From Marinomonas ostreistagni (lineage in GTDB: Bacteria > Pseudomonadota > Gammaproteobacteria > Pseudomonadales > Marinomonadaceae), in contig NZ_JAEMUH010000005.1 of assembly GCF_016461785.1 (NCBI RefSeq), forward strand, positions 186,001 to 250,000: a DNA stretch of 64,000 nt, given 5' to 3'. A model generated the notes under the pieces. It saw only the letters and a list, made by a program, of their open reading frames with translations, searched no databases and was not told where the DNA came from. Positions 9,693-19,295 of the stretch are shown here, piece after piece (position 1 is the first letter of the stretch; every line of letters begins with the position of its first letter). The position numbers and the translations under genes were made by a program.

Positions 9693-9728
9693 AAAAAGCC
9701 CGAACATGGTGATATGTTCGGGCTTTTT
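9693..9728 (+). terminator. Intrinsic terminator of argS
   Basis: GCCCGAACAT (9698-9707) pairs with ATGTTCGGGC (9714-9723), followed by five T's and preceded by five A's. It can also serve the convergent binding-protein gene. Confidence 0.88.
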
Positions 9729-9759
9729 CGTTTCTAGAAACGGTCAGGCTATCATTCGA

Positions 9760-10563
9760 CTACTTTGAGATCATAATCGGTGTTAGGTTATAGCGTTCCG
9801 CTGCTTTGGCGAGGCGACCGTCTTGTTTTATCTTGCTAACGAACTGATCCATACGTTGTAGCCATTGATCGTCCCCTTTGGCCACGGCATAGGCATATTG
9901 GAATTGCTCTGTTTGCCCTGGGGGAGGTAATAACTCTGCCCAATCATAGATGTTGATCATTTTTTGACCGTACGGGTAGTCTGTAATAAACACATCTGCA
10001 CGGCCAGAAAGCACCTCCACTTCGCGCTCGTTTGGCCTTAGGACAGTGACCAAACTGGCATGTTTTAAATTTTTACGCATGGCATTTTCCATGTAGGTGC
10101 CTTTTTGAACGCAGACGATCACACCACGTTGGTCTATGTCATTCCAATTTTTAATAAATGGGTGCTGTTTGGTGGTGACGGCGTACATATTACTGGCGAG
10201 GTAAGGTTGAGTGAAATTGATGCGCTTCTGGCGAGCTGCTGTGTTACCTACCCCAAACATAGCAACATCACATTGGCCTGCCTCCAGGTCGTCCATGAAA
10301 CGGCCGAAATGTGTTTTGACGTAGTTGACTTGTACGCCTAAGTCGTCAGCTAGTGCGTGACTGAGATCGATATCAATGCCTTCGAGTTGCTGTGTACGAG
10401 GACTCAAATATGTAATAGAAAAATAATCAGGCCATATACAAACGTTTACGGCCCCGCGTTCTTTTACATTATTGAGAACTTTACCATCTTGCCCCCATGC
10501 AACATTTAAGAGCGTAGATAAAACTGCAAAAAAGAGCGCTATAGAACCCTGTCTTAGCGACAT
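9760..10563 (-). CDS. Periplasmic solute-binding protein, family 3 (amino-acid type)
   Basis: Resembles the polar amino-acid binding components of ABC transporters (SBP_bac_3). It has a cleavable-looking signal peptide (hydrophobic residues 8-22, probable cut after AWG at about 24) and then the usual two-lobed domain beginning at GAVNVCIWPDYFSI. The typical GIDIDLSHALA and CDVAMFGVGNTAARQKRINFT segments are present. No permease or ATPase gene is adjacent. It is divergent from a membrane GGDEF-EAL gene, so it could instead act as a ligand-sensing partner. The 88 bases between them would hold both promoters. The ligand is unknown. Confidence 0.8.
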   Translation of the reverse strand: MSLRQGSIALFFAVLSTLLNVAWGQDGKVLNNVKERGAVNVCIWPDYFSITYLSPRTQQLEGIDIDLSHALADDLGVQVNYVKTHFGRFMDDLEAGQCDVAMFGVGNTAARQKRINFTQPYLASNMYAVTTKQHPFIKNWNDIDQRGVIVCVQKGTYMENAMRKNLKHASLVTVLRPNEREVEVLSGRADVFITDYPYGQKMINIYDWAELLPPPGQTEQFQYAYAVAKGDDQWLQRMDQFVSKIKQDGRLAKAAERYNLTPIMISK

Positions 10564-10651
10564 AAATCAACACCTCGAGTACATTAAAACGATAAGCTAT
10601 GCTTATTATGCAAACATTTCATCCATCAGGTGCTGATCTAGGTTAAGAACA

Positions 10652-13216
10652 TTGCTCAAAATACTGACTAATTTTATTCAGCGGCAATCCGTCATTGTGG
10701 CGAGCATGATTATAATCCTGCTGGTGATGACGATCAGTTTGCAAAATATTCTTGGCAGAGGATATCAACGCGCACTAGAGGAGCAAGCTGTTACAAATGC
10801 CTCGTTGGCCTACGCCATTGAGGACTCTGTCATACGTTCCTTGCAAGCAGCAGTGGGAGCTTTACAGACGATTGCTTTGGACATTACAGAGGGGAATGGG
10901 GTATCCACAAAATCATTGTCTAATCGCTTGCTGAGAGGGTTACCTCAGTTGCGAAATATTAATGTCGTACCCCTGCAAGCCGCTCCGGAATGTGCACAGC
11001 GAATATCGAATGCCGATATTTTATTCCTGCCTATTCATTTTGGTCGGTATTGGGGAGATTCTATTAGAGCCGCTGACTTAGAGTATTGGCCTATTTGTCT
11101 GCCGTACTATTCTCAAGGAAAGCTATCTGGCTTTGTCATCGGGTCATTAAATACCCATTACTTCCAGAGTTTATTTCAATCAGTTTCGACCAGTCGCAGA
11201 GAAGTCTCTCTTTATTTGTTTTCAGGTGAGAAAGTTCTAGGAGAAGGGAAAGACATGCTCGACCATGAGCGAAAAGAACTGATGATAGATCGTTCATGGG
11301 GAAATATTCGAGAAGAAAACCGTCAAGGTGAGTATTTAGACAGTTATCGCGCCACCTCATTCTACCCTTTAGTGATTTCTTTAAGATCTTATAACAACGA
11401 TGCGTTGGCAAATTGGCGCAACGATGCTCAGCTTGTTAGAAGTATTTTTACAGTGTTAGCAATTGTGATTGTATTGATGCTGATTATGTACCTTGTCTTT
11501 AAGCATAAAAGAGACAAAGTCCAAGGCAGTAATCACTTGCTCAGTATGGCGGTTCGAAGTGCGGCCAATGCCATTTTTATTACTGATCCAAAAGGTCGTA
11601 TAGAGTGGGTGAACGAAGCATTCACAACACTCACAGGCTATAGTCTGAAACAAGTGCGGGGCAAAACTCCACGTATTTTAAACTCAGGGGTTCATGAGCG
11701 GCCCTTTTTTCAAGAGCTCTGGGAGACGATTTCAAATGGTAGTAGTTGGCGAAATGAGCTGATTAATCGACATAAAGATGGCCAGTTCGTCACCGTTGAG
11801 CAGACTATTACGCCAATCTTAGACAGCAAAGGTAGGGTGGAATACTTCGTTGCTGTGCATGAAGATATTACGGTTCGAAAAGAAGCTGAGCAGCAAGTCT
11901 TGTATATGGCACAACATGATGACTTAACAGGGCTGTCTAATAGGCGGTATTTTGAGCAATGTTTGGACGAGTGTGTGTCGCAGCGACATTACGGTAGCAT
12001 TGCCTTACTGTTTATAGACCTTGATCGTTTCAAAGAAATCAACGATACCTTAGGCCATGAAGCAGGGGATGTACTGCTTAAACGGGTTGCTAAAAAGCTT
12101 GAACGCGTCGCACCGGATGAGGCGTTGTTATCACGCCTTGGTGGCGATGAATTTGCTTTATTCCTGCATCCAGCACAGCAAGCGTCTCATATTCATCATT
12201 TAGCTCAAGCCATCGTGGATGCATTAGCCCAGCCTTTTGAGTACCAAGACACGACCTTTTCGGTCAGTTGTAGTGTTGGGGTGGCAATGAGCGATGTCGC
12301 AGACATCGATAGCTCATCGTTATTACGTCAAGCTGACTTAGCTATGTATCGGGCCAAGCACTCCGGTAAAAATACCTATCGCTTCTTCGACGACTCAATG
12401 GATGAAAGCATGCAGCGTCGAGTGGCTACCCAGCGACACCTTGAGGAAGCCATGTCTCAAGATGATCAGCTCAGTCTGTTCTTTCAACCACAAGTGCATG
12501 CACGAACCAATCAAGTCGTTGGAGTCGAGGTACTGATTCGCTGGCGTCGTTTGGGTGAGTGGATCTCCCCTGCAGTCTTTATTCCTATTGCGGAAGACAG
12601 TGGTCAAATCATTGAGCTGGGGCGTTGGATTATTGATCGTACCTTAAGCCAAGTGGCTGATTGGCGAGCACGTAATATTGAGGTTGGGAAAGTGTCGATC
12701 AACATTTCTGCGGTACAACTGTCGAATTCGGAAGTTGCCTATGAGTTACTCAATGCGTTGAAACACTACAACGTACCTAGTGAGGTAATTGCGATTGAGT
12801 TTACTGAAACAACGTTAATGGTCCGCTCTGCGCAACTGGCTCGCAATCTTGCTATGCTGAGAGCCAATAATATCAGCATTGCCATTGATGACTTTGGCAC
12901 GGGCTATTGTTCGTTGAGTTATCTAAAAGAGTTAGAGGCCAACTACCTGAAGATTGATCAGTCGTTTGTACGCGGTATTGGTGATATCGAGTCTGATGAA
13001 TGCATAGTCAGCGCCACCATCGCCATGGCCAAAGGGCTTAACATGGAAGTGATCGCCGAAGGGGTTGAGATAGAGTACCAAGCTCAGTATTTGGCTGAGC
13101 ATGGTTGTGACTATTTACAAGGCTATGGTTTTGCGCGCCCCATGCCCGCCGCTGATTTAGAAGTATGGTTAGAACAGCGCAAGCAGACACTTAACGCTGA
13201 AGATGTGAAAGCTTAA
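10652..13216 (+). CDS. Membrane PAS-GGDEF-EAL protein (cyclic-di-GMP turnover)
   Basis: A bifunctional-type c-di-GMP enzyme of 854 residues. It has a membrane helix near 12-35, a periplasmic sensory region to about 270, and a second helix near 272-292. A PAS domain (about 300-415), a GGDEF domain and an EAL domain follow. GGDEF is intact at 497-501, so cyclase activity is plausible. The EAL signature reads EVL at 626-628, which keeps the metal-binding glutamate. DDFGTGYCSL and the EGVE motif are also kept, so phosphodiesterase activity is plausible. The start is TTG at 10652 with a loosely spaced AGG; an ATG at 10706 is a weaker alternative that would cut into the first helix. It is divergent from a binding protein that might feed it a signal. 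Confidence 0.88.
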   Translation: MLKILTNFIQRQSVIVASMIIILLVMTISLQNILGRGYQRALEEQAVTNASLAYAIEDSVIRSLQAAVGALQTIALDITEGNGVSTKSLSNRLLRGLPQLRNINVVPLQAAPECAQRISNADILFLPIHFGRYWGDSIRAADLEYWPICLPYYSQGKLSGFVIGSLNTHYFQSLFQSVSTSRREVSLYLFSGEKVLGEGKDMLDHERKELMIDRSWGNIREENRQGEYLDSYRATSFYPLVISLRSYNNDALANWRNDAQLVRSIFTVLAIVIVLMLIMYLVFKHKRDKVQGSNHLLSMAVRSAANAIFITDPKGRIEWVNEAFTTLTGYSLKQVRGKTPRILNSGVHERPFFQELWETISNGSSWRNELINRHKDGQFVTVEQTITPILDSKGRVEYFVAVHEDITVRKEAEQQVLYMAQHDDLTGLSNRRYFEQCLDECVSQRHYGSIALLFIDLDRFKEINDTLGHEAGDVLLKRVAKKLERVAPDEALLSRLGGDEFALFLHPAQQASHIHHLAQAIVDALAQPFEYQDTTFSVSCSVGVAMSDVADIDSSSLLRQADLAMYRAKHSGKNTYRFFDDSMDESMQRRVATQRHLEEAMSQDDQLSLFFQPQVHARTNQVVGVEVLIRWRRLGEWISPAVFIPIAEDSGQIIELGRWIIDRTLSQVADWRARNIEVGKVSINISAVQLSNSEVAYELLNALKHYNVPSEVIAIEFTETTLMVRSAQLARNLAMLRANNISIAIDDFGTGYCSLSYLKELEANYLKIDQSFVRGIGDIESDECIVSATIAMAKGLNMEVIAEGVEIEYQAQYLAEHGCDYLQGYGFARPMPAADLEVWLEQRKQTLNAEDVKA

Positions 13217-13231
13217 AGTGAACGAGCCCTG

Positions 13232-13849
13232 TTAGCGCCTTTTCTCAGCCAACTTCAACTTAGCTTCAAAGCGGTCCAATTGCATACCCAAACGCTCAGT
13301 TTCATCGACAAAGTGGTCGAACTCGATTTTGCTGGGCAGCAACTCACTGTTGGATTGTAAATAATTGACTAAATGAATGCGGGCATTGGTGGTCAGTTCT
13401 TTAGTTACGCTCCATTGAGTTCGAACGAGACGGGCAAATGTCGCTGCAGGTAGGTCACCGACTTTATCGGCTAAGATGCCTTCCCAGTCGAATTCAAAAC
13501 CTTGCATGACTTTATGAAGCGTCATCAGAGCTTGTGCGTTACCGCGAATGCGTAAGTCGCCATCAAAGAAACCATCACCTTCCAAAAGCTTGCGATAAGC
13601 ACTGCTTGGGCCTTTGACATGGGTATCGAGCTTAGCATCCAGTTCTATCTCGTCCATGCTTTCTGGGCGATCCAGCATGATGCCTTCTTCCAATACATGA
13701 ACTTGCAGAATCAGGTTAAAGTCTTCGACTTCCAGGAATATCTGCTGGCCAGCTAACTTAGCTAGATGGCGTTGTGACGGTGGATCTTGCTTAAGGGCAT
13801 AGTTTACCGCACGTTCAATGGATGCCAGGGCGACGAGACTGATGGTCAT
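13232..13849 (-). CDS. ubiJ: UbiJ-like SCP2-domain protein (ubiquinone biosynthesis accessory factor)
   Basis: UbiJ binds lipid intermediates in the soluble Ubi metabolon that makes ubiquinone. The 205-residue size, the SCP2 lipid-binding fold (about residues 15-115, with KGPSSAYRKLL) and the C-terminal charged helix with RLGMQLDRFEAKLK all match UbiJ/YigP (201 residues in E. coli). It is the last gene of a minus-strand run hslV-hslU-DUF971-ubiJ. Its usual partners ubiE and ubiB, which flank it in most gammaproteobacteria, are not next to it. The next gene on that side is an opposing GGDEF-EAL gene. Confidence 0.82.
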   Translation of the reverse strand: MTISLVALASIERAVNYALKQDPPSQRHLAKLAGQQIFLEVEDFNLILQVHVLEEGIMLDRPESMDEIELDAKLDTHVKGPSSAYRKLLEGDGFFDGDLRIRGNAQALMTLHKVMQGFEFDWEGILADKVGDLPAATFARLVRTQWSVTKELTTNARIHLVNYLQSNSELLPSKIEFDHFVDETERLGMQLDRFEAKLKLAEKRR

Positions 13850-13868
13850 AACGTTAAGCCTATGTTTA

Positions 13869-14249
13869 TTAGTGTACTTGATGAATTTGAATGGCAGAGG
13901 TTTCGCGGGTGCGACCTTCTTTGGCTAGTCGATCTAGGTACATTTGCCAAAGCTCATCATGATTTTTACCGAGATTGTAGAGGTAATCCCAAGCATATAG
14001 GCCCGTGTCATGACCATCATCAAAGCTGATTTTTAAAGCATAGTTGCCCGCCGCTTCAATGTTCATAATGGCCACATCTTTCTTGCCGTATTGCAGTATC
14101 GGCATCTGCATGCCGTGTCCACGCACTTCGGCGGAAGGGGAGTGAACACGAAGGTATTCCGCGCTAAGGCGATAGCTTGCACCATCGGCAAAAGCCAACT
14201 CCAGTTCACGGGATTGCTTGTGGTAGTGAATTTTCGTTGGCGTTGCCAT
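13869..14249 (-). CDS. DUF971 protein (gamma-butyrobetaine hydroxylase-like N-terminal domain)
   Basis: A small 126-residue stand-alone version of the DUF971 domain. The segment SADGASYRLSAEYLRVHSPSAE-type pattern and the GHDTGLYAWDYLYNLG block are characteristic; in larger relatives this domain carries a zinc site. It is a constant neighbour of hslU in gammaproteobacteria and in Pseudomonas lies in the same position. The exact role is not established; links to iron-sulfur protein handling have been suggested for related domains. It sits 28 bases downstream of hslU and 19 bases upstream of ubiJ, indicating one operon. Confidence 0.85.
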   Translation of the reverse strand: MATPTKIHYHKQSRELELAFADGASYRLSAEYLRVHSPSAEVRGHGMQMPILQYGKKDVAIMNIEAAGNYALKISFDDGHDTGLYAWDYLYNLGKNHDELWQMYLDRLAKEGRTRETSAIQIHQVH

Positions 14250-14277
14250 GATGTGTACTCTTCTTAAATCGCGGCCA

Positions 14278-15600
14278 TTACAGGATGTATTGGCTTAAGT
14301 CTTCGTTTTCAGCCACTTCACCAAGCTGTTGGTTCACGTAGTCAGCAGTGATGTCTACGGTTTGGCCTTCTGGCATATCGCTCGCTGAGTAGGAAACTTC
14401 TTCCAAGAGACGCTCTAGTACCGTGTGCAGACGACGCGCACCAATGTTCTCTGTGCGTTCGTTCACTTGGCAAGCAATCTCAGCAATACGAGTGATGCCT
14501 TCTTCGGTGAAGTTTAAATCAATGTTTTCAGTTTTCGCCAGTGCCACATACTGTTTTGTTAAAGACGCGCTTGGTTCAGTCAAGATGCGTTTAAAATCGT
14601 CAACGGTGAGGGCGTCTAGCTCTACACGAATCGGCAAACGACCTTGTAACTCAGGGATCAGGTCAGAAGGCTTCGATAAATGGAACGCACCTGAGGCAAT
14701 AAATAAGATATGGTCGGTTTTGATCATGCCGTATTTGGTGTTGACCGTACAACCTTCAATCAATGGCAATAAGTCACGTTGGACCCCTTCACGGGAGACC
14801 TCTCCGCTAGAGCGTTCAGAGCTTTTGGCTACTTTATCGATCTCATCAAGGAAGACGATGCCGTGTTGTTCAACCGCTTCTACCGCGCGGGCTTTAAGCT
14901 CTTCTTCATTGACCAGTTTGGCCGCTTCTTCGTCACGAATCTGACGCAGTGCGTCTTTCACCTTTAGCTTGCGCTTTTTCTTACGATCGCCACCCATGTT
15001 AGAGAATAGGTTCTGCAATTGGCTGGTCATTTCCTCCATACCAGGAGGTGTCATGATTTCTACGCCCATAGGGGCATCAGAGACTTCGATATCGATTTCT
15101 TTATCGTCCAGTTGGCCTTCACGCAGCTTCTTGCGGAACGTTTGACGAGTTGAGTTGGACGCTGAGTCTTCTTCAAAACCGCGTGCTGGCGGCAAAAGGG
15201 CATCTAGAATGCGATCTTCTGCAGCATCTTCGGCTTTGTGCTTCATGCGCTCCGTTTCTTGTTCGCGAAACATTTTGATCGAGGTTTCCACCAAGTCACG
15301 GATAATCGAGTCGACATCACGGCCAACGTAACCTACTTCTGTGAATTTAGTCGCTTCGATCTTAATAAATGGTGCGTTCGACAGCTTGGCTAAACGGCGG
15401 GCAATTTCTGTTTTACCTACACCCGTTGGGCCGATCATTAGGATGTTCTTAGGTGTGACTTCGGCACGCATGTCGTCTGGCAGTTGCATACGTCGCCAGC
15501 GGTTACGCAGGGCAATGGCAACGGCGCGCTTCGCACTTTGCTGACCAACAATGTGTTGGTCTAAGGCATTTACTGTTTCACGAGGTGTCATATTACTCAT
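14278..15600 (-). CDS. hslU: HslU, ATPase subunit of the HslUV protease
   Basis: An AAA+ unfoldase that feeds substrates to HslV. Walker A is GPTGVGKTE (about residues 57-65). The I-domain spans about 110-240, and Walker B is VFLDEIDK. The C-terminal tail that docks into HslV is present (ends LSQYIL). I start it at the ATG at 15600 (MSNMTPRE, 440 residues; E. coli 443). The longer reading from 15639 would overlap hslV and adds 13 residues absent from the family. It lies 19 bases after hslV in one heat-shock operon driven from the promoter at 16200-16227. Confidence 0.97.
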   Translation of the reverse strand: MSNMTPRETVNALDQHIVGQQSAKRAVAIALRNRWRRMQLPDDMRAEVTPKNILMIGPTGVGKTEIARRLAKLSNAPFIKIEATKFTEVGYVGRDVDSIIRDLVETSIKMFREQETERMKHKAEDAAEDRILDALLPPARGFEEDSASNSTRQTFRKKLREGQLDDKEIDIEVSDAPMGVEIMTPPGMEEMTSQLQNLFSNMGGDRKKKRKLKVKDALRQIRDEEAAKLVNEEELKARAVEAVEQHGIVFLDEIDKVAKSSERSSGEVSREGVQRDLLPLIEGCTVNTKYGMIKTDHILFIASGAFHLSKPSDLIPELQGRLPIRVELDALTVDDFKRILTEPSASLTKQYVALAKTENIDLNFTEEGITRIAEIACQVNERTENIGARRLHTVLERLLEEVSYSASDMPEGQTVDITADYVNQQLGEVAENEDLSQYIL

Positions 15601-15619
15601 GGTCTGATCTCTTAATTCG

Positions 15620-16171
15620 TTACTTAGATTGGTCTTCAAGCTTAGGATCGATGTTAATTGTCTCGATCGTTAAATTGTGGTTGGTGAAGACACAAATGTC
15701 GGCGGCGATATTGAGGCTCTTCTCAACGATATCTTGGGCGCTTAGCTCTGTATTATCGAGCAGTGCACGAGCTGCGGCTTCGGCGAAGTTACCGCCTGAA
15801 CCGATTGCAAGGGCGCCATGTTGAGGCTCTACCACATCACCATTACCGGTAATAATTAGGGTGCTTTCTGTGTTGGCCACGATCAGCATGGCTTCTAGTT
15901 TGCGTAATGCTTTGTCTGATCGCCAGTCTTTAGCCAAGTCGACGGCAGCGCGAACCAAGTGACCTTGGTGCTTTTCTAGTTGACCTTCAAAACGTTCGAA
16001 CAACGTGAATGCATCTGCCGTGCCGCCTGCGAATCCCGCGATCACTTCACCACGGTATAAGCGGCGAACTTTGCGGGCGTTGCCCTTCATTACAGTGTTG
16101 CCTAGGGAAACTTGTCCATCGCCACCCACGACGACTTGGTTGTCTTTGCGTACGGTTAGAATCGTAGTCAT
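15620..16171 (-). CDS. hslV: HslV, peptidase subunit of the HslUV protease
   Basis: A proteasome-like threonine peptidase that forms a dodecamer capped by HslU. The mature N-terminal Thr (residue 2) is the nucleophile; the protein starts MTTILTVRK. The [16 protein letters not shown] and [17 protein letters not shown] blocks are canonical. The length is 183 residues, against about 176 in E. coli. It is first in the hslVU-DUF971-ubiJ operon. Confidence 0.97.
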   Translation of the reverse strand: MTTILTVRKDNQVVVGGDGQVSLGNTVMKGNARKVRRLYRGEVIAGFAGGTADAFTLFERFEGQLEKHQGHLVRAAVDLAKDWRSDKALRKLEAMLIVANTESTLIITGNGDVVEPQHGALAIGSGGNFAEAAARALLDNTELSAQDIVEKSLNIAADICVFTNHNLTIETINIDPKLEDQSK

Positions 16172-16199
16172 GATTTACTCCACATTCGATTACTTATCA

Positions 16200-16227
16200 A
16201 AATGGGGGTAAGGGGGAAGATTTCAAG
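16200..16227 (-). promoter_or_regulatory. Heat-shock (sigma32) promoter for hslVU
   Basis: On the minus strand, CTTGAAA (16227-16221) and CCCCATTT (16207-16200) are separated by 13 bases, which is essentially the sigma32 consensus. The predicted start of transcription is near 16193, about 20 bases before hslV. Confidence 0.88.
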
Positions 16228-16251
16228 CGCTCTGTGAGAAACAGAACGCTT
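16225..16251. terminator. Hairpin between the SPOR gene and hslV
   Basis: AAGCG-C-TCTGT (16225-16235) pairs with ACAGA-A-CGCTT (16241-16251) around GAGAA. It lies just downstream of the SPOR-domain gene on the minus strand and overlaps the -35 of the heat-shock promoter. A weak T-run makes its strength as a terminator uncertain. Confidence 0.4.
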
Positions 16252-16259
16252 TTGAACGA

Positions 16260-16892
16260 TTATTGCTCTTTCTGGATTTTATAGGTGTAAGAGTTGAGGC
16301 CCATCTGCGCTAGTTTGTCCTGTGCGCGACTTTCCGCAGAACGTGTATCGAAAGGGCCCACTGTGACGCGATACCAAACTCCGCCGTCTTTGCTCTCACT
16401 GGCTTTAATGTGTGCTTCTAAACCCGATAAAATCAATTTTGCGCGCAAGCGATCTGCGTCAGTGTTTGAGCGAAAAGACGCAGCTTGGATCATATAACTG
16501 AAGTTTTCTTCTTCTCGCGGTTGATATTCGTAGGCATCTACATGGCTGGTATCGACTTCGCTATTCTGTAATAGCTGATAAAACTCAAATGTCTCACGCT
16601 TATTTTGGCTTTCAGTAGGAGTTGATTTGGGCTTCTCTGGAACTTTTGCTACCGGAGCGGTTGGTATTACTTTTTGCACCGCAGCCGGAGTACTGGCAGA
16701 GGGATCTACAGATCCTAGTTTAAACAGAATAAATACAAAGCCTAGAACCAATGCAATGACGGCAACCCACAGTAGTAACGGGGCAGAGCGCTTTGGTGGT
16801 GGCGCAGGCGCTCTTCTGGTTGCGCCTTTTTTAGGGCGGCTGGTTTTGGTTGCGAGTTGCATCAAGTTAAACATGATATCAGTCGTTGTCAT
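16260..16892 (-). CDS. SPOR-domain membrane protein, FtsN-like
   Basis: A bitopic inner-membrane protein that probably binds denuded peptidoglycan at the division septum. It has a short basic cytoplasmic N-terminus (KKGATRRAPAPPPKRS), one membrane helix at about residues 40-60, and a Pro/Lys-rich linker. The C-terminal SPOR domain (about 128-208) contains YMIQAASFRSNTDADRLRAKL and YRVTVGPFDTRSAE. The length is 210 residues, shorter than E. coli FtsN (319). The position between priA and hslV is that of ftsN in related bacteria. An essential FtsN role is inferred from synteny. Confidence 0.85.
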   Translation of the reverse strand: MTTTDIMFNLMQLATKTSRPKKGATRRAPAPPPKRSAPLLLWVAVIALVLGFVFILFKLGSVDPSASTPAAVQKVIPTAPVAKVPEKPKSTPTESQNKRETFEFYQLLQNSEVDTSHVDAYEYQPREEENFSYMIQAASFRSNTDADRLRAKLILSGLEAHIKASESKDGGVWYRVTVGPFDTRSAESRAQDKLAQMGLNSYTYKIQKEQ

Positions 16893-16922
16893 TGGTTAAG
16901 TGCGCCCATTATGCGCAGAGCG

Positions 16923-19163
16923 TTAAAAAGTTTCCAGAGGATCTACGTCAATAGCGAAACGAATTCGATTATTTTTTGTGTTTAGCTCCAACCAATTGCT
17001 CGCATAAGCAATTAAAGAGTGTAAATTGCCCCGCTGTGGGCTTTTCAAATTTAAGAGTGCGCGGTGTTGACCTGCTTTACGTACAATGATGGCAGCATAA
17101 GGGCCAACGATTTGCATGTCTTCCGATAAGTGAATCGATAAGGCTTGCCTAAGTGCCATCAAAAGCTCCATAGCGTACTGCTCGCGCTGCGACTCAGCGC
17201 GAATGATGACTTGATGATAAAAGGGCGGCAAAGATAATTGCTGTCTCTCTCTCAGACCATCCATGGCTAGGGCTTCATAGCCTTGTTGGCACAGGCACTG
17301 AATTGCAGTGTGATCTGGGTGATAAGTCTGTAGCAATACATGGCCACGCTTTGAGCTTCGACCAGCACGTCCAGCAACTTGAGTAATAAGCTGCGCCGTG
17401 CGCTCCATACCGCGAAAGTCTGAAGAGAATAATCCCACATCGGCATCCATAATCACTACCAAGGTCACATTTGGGAAGTGATGGCCTTTGGCGAGCATCT
17501 GTGTGCCCACCAGGATGGCTTGATCATGCTCGTGAATTTTCTGGGTAATCTGGGTCAGTGCTGATTTACGCTGAGTGCTGTCTCGGTCAATTCGCAACAC
17601 CGGTGTATGTTGGAACAATTGATTGAGTACCCCCTCGACCTGCTCTGTACCTTCGCCAACTGTAAACAGTTCAGTGCTGTGACATTCAGGGCAAGTATGC
17701 AGTAGTGCCTTATGACTGTCACAATGGTGACAGTGGAGTTTATTAGCTCGCTTATGCACAGTGAGGTTCACGTCACAGTGATCACATGCAGCGATCCAGC
17801 CACATTGATGGCACATCAAGGTTGGGGCATAGCCACGACGGTTCAAAAACACCAGCACCTGTTCTTTACGCTCTAAGGTTTGGCGCATACGTTCAAGTGT
17901 GTTCTCGCTAAAACCTTGCTTAAGACTTTGGCCACGTAAATCAACTCGTTCCATTTGCGGCAGTTCGGCATCGCCCGCACGTTGGCGTAACTTAAGCCAC
18001 AAATAGCGTTTTTGTAGAGCGTTTGCCAAGCTTTCGTAAGAAGGTGTCGCTGACGCTAACAAAACAGGAATGTTTTGTGTATGGGCGCGTTTGATGGCGA
18101 GATCGCGGGCATGGTAGCGGAACCCTTCATGTTGTTTGTAAGACGCATCGTGCTCTTCATCGATGATGATAAGCCCTAAGTTAGCCGTTGGGATAAACAC
18201 AGAAGAACGTGTGCCAATGATGATCTTGGCTTCCCCTTGTTCGATCATGAGCCAAGCATCTAGGCGCTCGCGATCTGTCATATTAGAGTGCATCAACACA
18301 ATATCGGTGTTGAAGCGATTTTCAAAGCGGCGCAGAGTCTGAGGTGTTAGGCCAATCTCTGGCACCATCACTAGGACTTGCTTGTCTTCTTTGAGCAAGG
18401 CGTCGATCACACGTAAAAAAACTTCCGTTTTGCCACTGCCGGTAATGCCATCGAGTAAGGCCACGCCAAATTCATTGCGCATGGCTAAGATCGTTTTAGT
18501 GGCTGCGGCTTGCTCAAGATTTAATGTTGGCGGTACTTGCTTTTGATGAGCGTGCGTCTCAACCGACTTGATGAAGTTACGCTGCTCGCTGCGCACCAGC
18601 CCTTTCTTTTCGAGACCTTTGGCAGCGGCAGTGGTGAGTTCTAGTACGGTCAATAAGTGTGGGCTTAAACCGTGTTCTTCATGTTGTTGAGCAGCTTCTA
18701 GAAAGGCTTTTTGTTGCTTGGCATTTTTCAGCGACTCAGCCGTAGTGGCTTTGCCCTCTGCAGTTAAAAACCACCAGGTTTCGGTACGAAACTCTGGGCG
18801 TTCACCCTTGCGTAAACTAGTTGGTAGAGCGTGAAAAAACACTTCACCAACTGGGTGGTGATAGTAACGTGCCGCCCAGGCGCATAAATCGAACAACTCT
18901 TTAGAGAGGATCGGGCTTTCATCTAACAGTGCCGTAATAGGTTTAATCTGCGCATCGTCATAGTCGCTGTTAGAGCAGGTCTCAATCACTAGGCCGATGC
19001 TGTGTCGATCCCCTTTACCAAAAGGAACTTTGACGCGCATACCAGGGCGTATGTGGTGACGATAAGCCAATGCCTTAGGGATTTTATAGTCATAGGTCGC
19101 ACGTAAAGGCACATTAAGCGCCACTTTAACGTACGGGTCTTGAGTAAGCAGTGCATCGACCAT
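16923..19163 (-). CDS. priA: PriA, primosomal replication restart helicase
   Basis: A 3'-5' superfamily 2 helicase that restarts stalled replication forks. Order: an N-terminal DNA-binding domain, Walker A in GITGSGKTE, DEEH box in IIDEEHD, and the two zinc-binding cysteine clusters (CHQC, CDHC, CHHC, CPEC) inserted between helicase lobes. The start is placed at ATG 19163 (746 residues; E. coli 732), where homology begins (DPYVKVALNVPLRATYDY). The upstream extension to 19271 looks non-homologous and enters the rpmE promoter region. It is divergent from rpmE, a conserved arrangement. Confidence 0.95.
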   Translation of the reverse strand: MVDALLTQDPYVKVALNVPLRATYDYKIPKALAYRHHIRPGMRVKVPFGKGDRHSIGLVIETCSNSDYDDAQIKPITALLDESPILSKELFDLCAWAARYYHHPVGEVFFHALPTSLRKGERPEFRTETWWFLTAEGKATTAESLKNAKQQKAFLEAAQQHEEHGLSPHLLTVLELTTAAAKGLEKKGLVRSEQRNFIKSVETHAHQKQVPPTLNLEQAAATKTILAMRNEFGVALLDGITGSGKTEVFLRVIDALLKEDKQVLVMVPEIGLTPQTLRRFENRFNTDIVLMHSNMTDRERLDAWLMIEQGEAKIIIGTRSSVFIPTANLGLIIIDEEHDASYKQHEGFRYHARDLAIKRAHTQNIPVLLASATPSYESLANALQKRYLWLKLRQRAGDAELPQMERVDLRGQSLKQGFSENTLERMRQTLERKEQVLVFLNRRGYAPTLMCHQCGWIAACDHCDVNLTVHKRANKLHCHHCDSHKALLHTCPECHSTELFTVGEGTEQVEGVLNQLFQHTPVLRIDRDSTQRKSALTQITQKIHEHDQAILVGTQMLAKGHHFPNVTLVVIMDADVGLFSSDFRGMERTAQLITQVAGRAGRSSKRGHVLLQTYHPDHTAIQCLCQQGYEALAMDGLRERQQLSLPPFYHQVIIRAESQREQYAMELLMALRQALSIHLSEDMQIVGPYAAIIVRKAGQHRALLNLKSPQRGNLHSLIAYASNWLELNTKNNRIRFAIDVDPLETF

Positions 19164-19295
19164 ATAAAGACTAATACCTTGATTTATCAGCAAAAAGATT
19201 TCATGTAACAGATTATCAGTTAAGTGTACGTTAGTCTGAATGGAAAATGTGAACTTTTCATGGGTTTTCAAGGGGCGAAATTATCGTAAAAGGGC

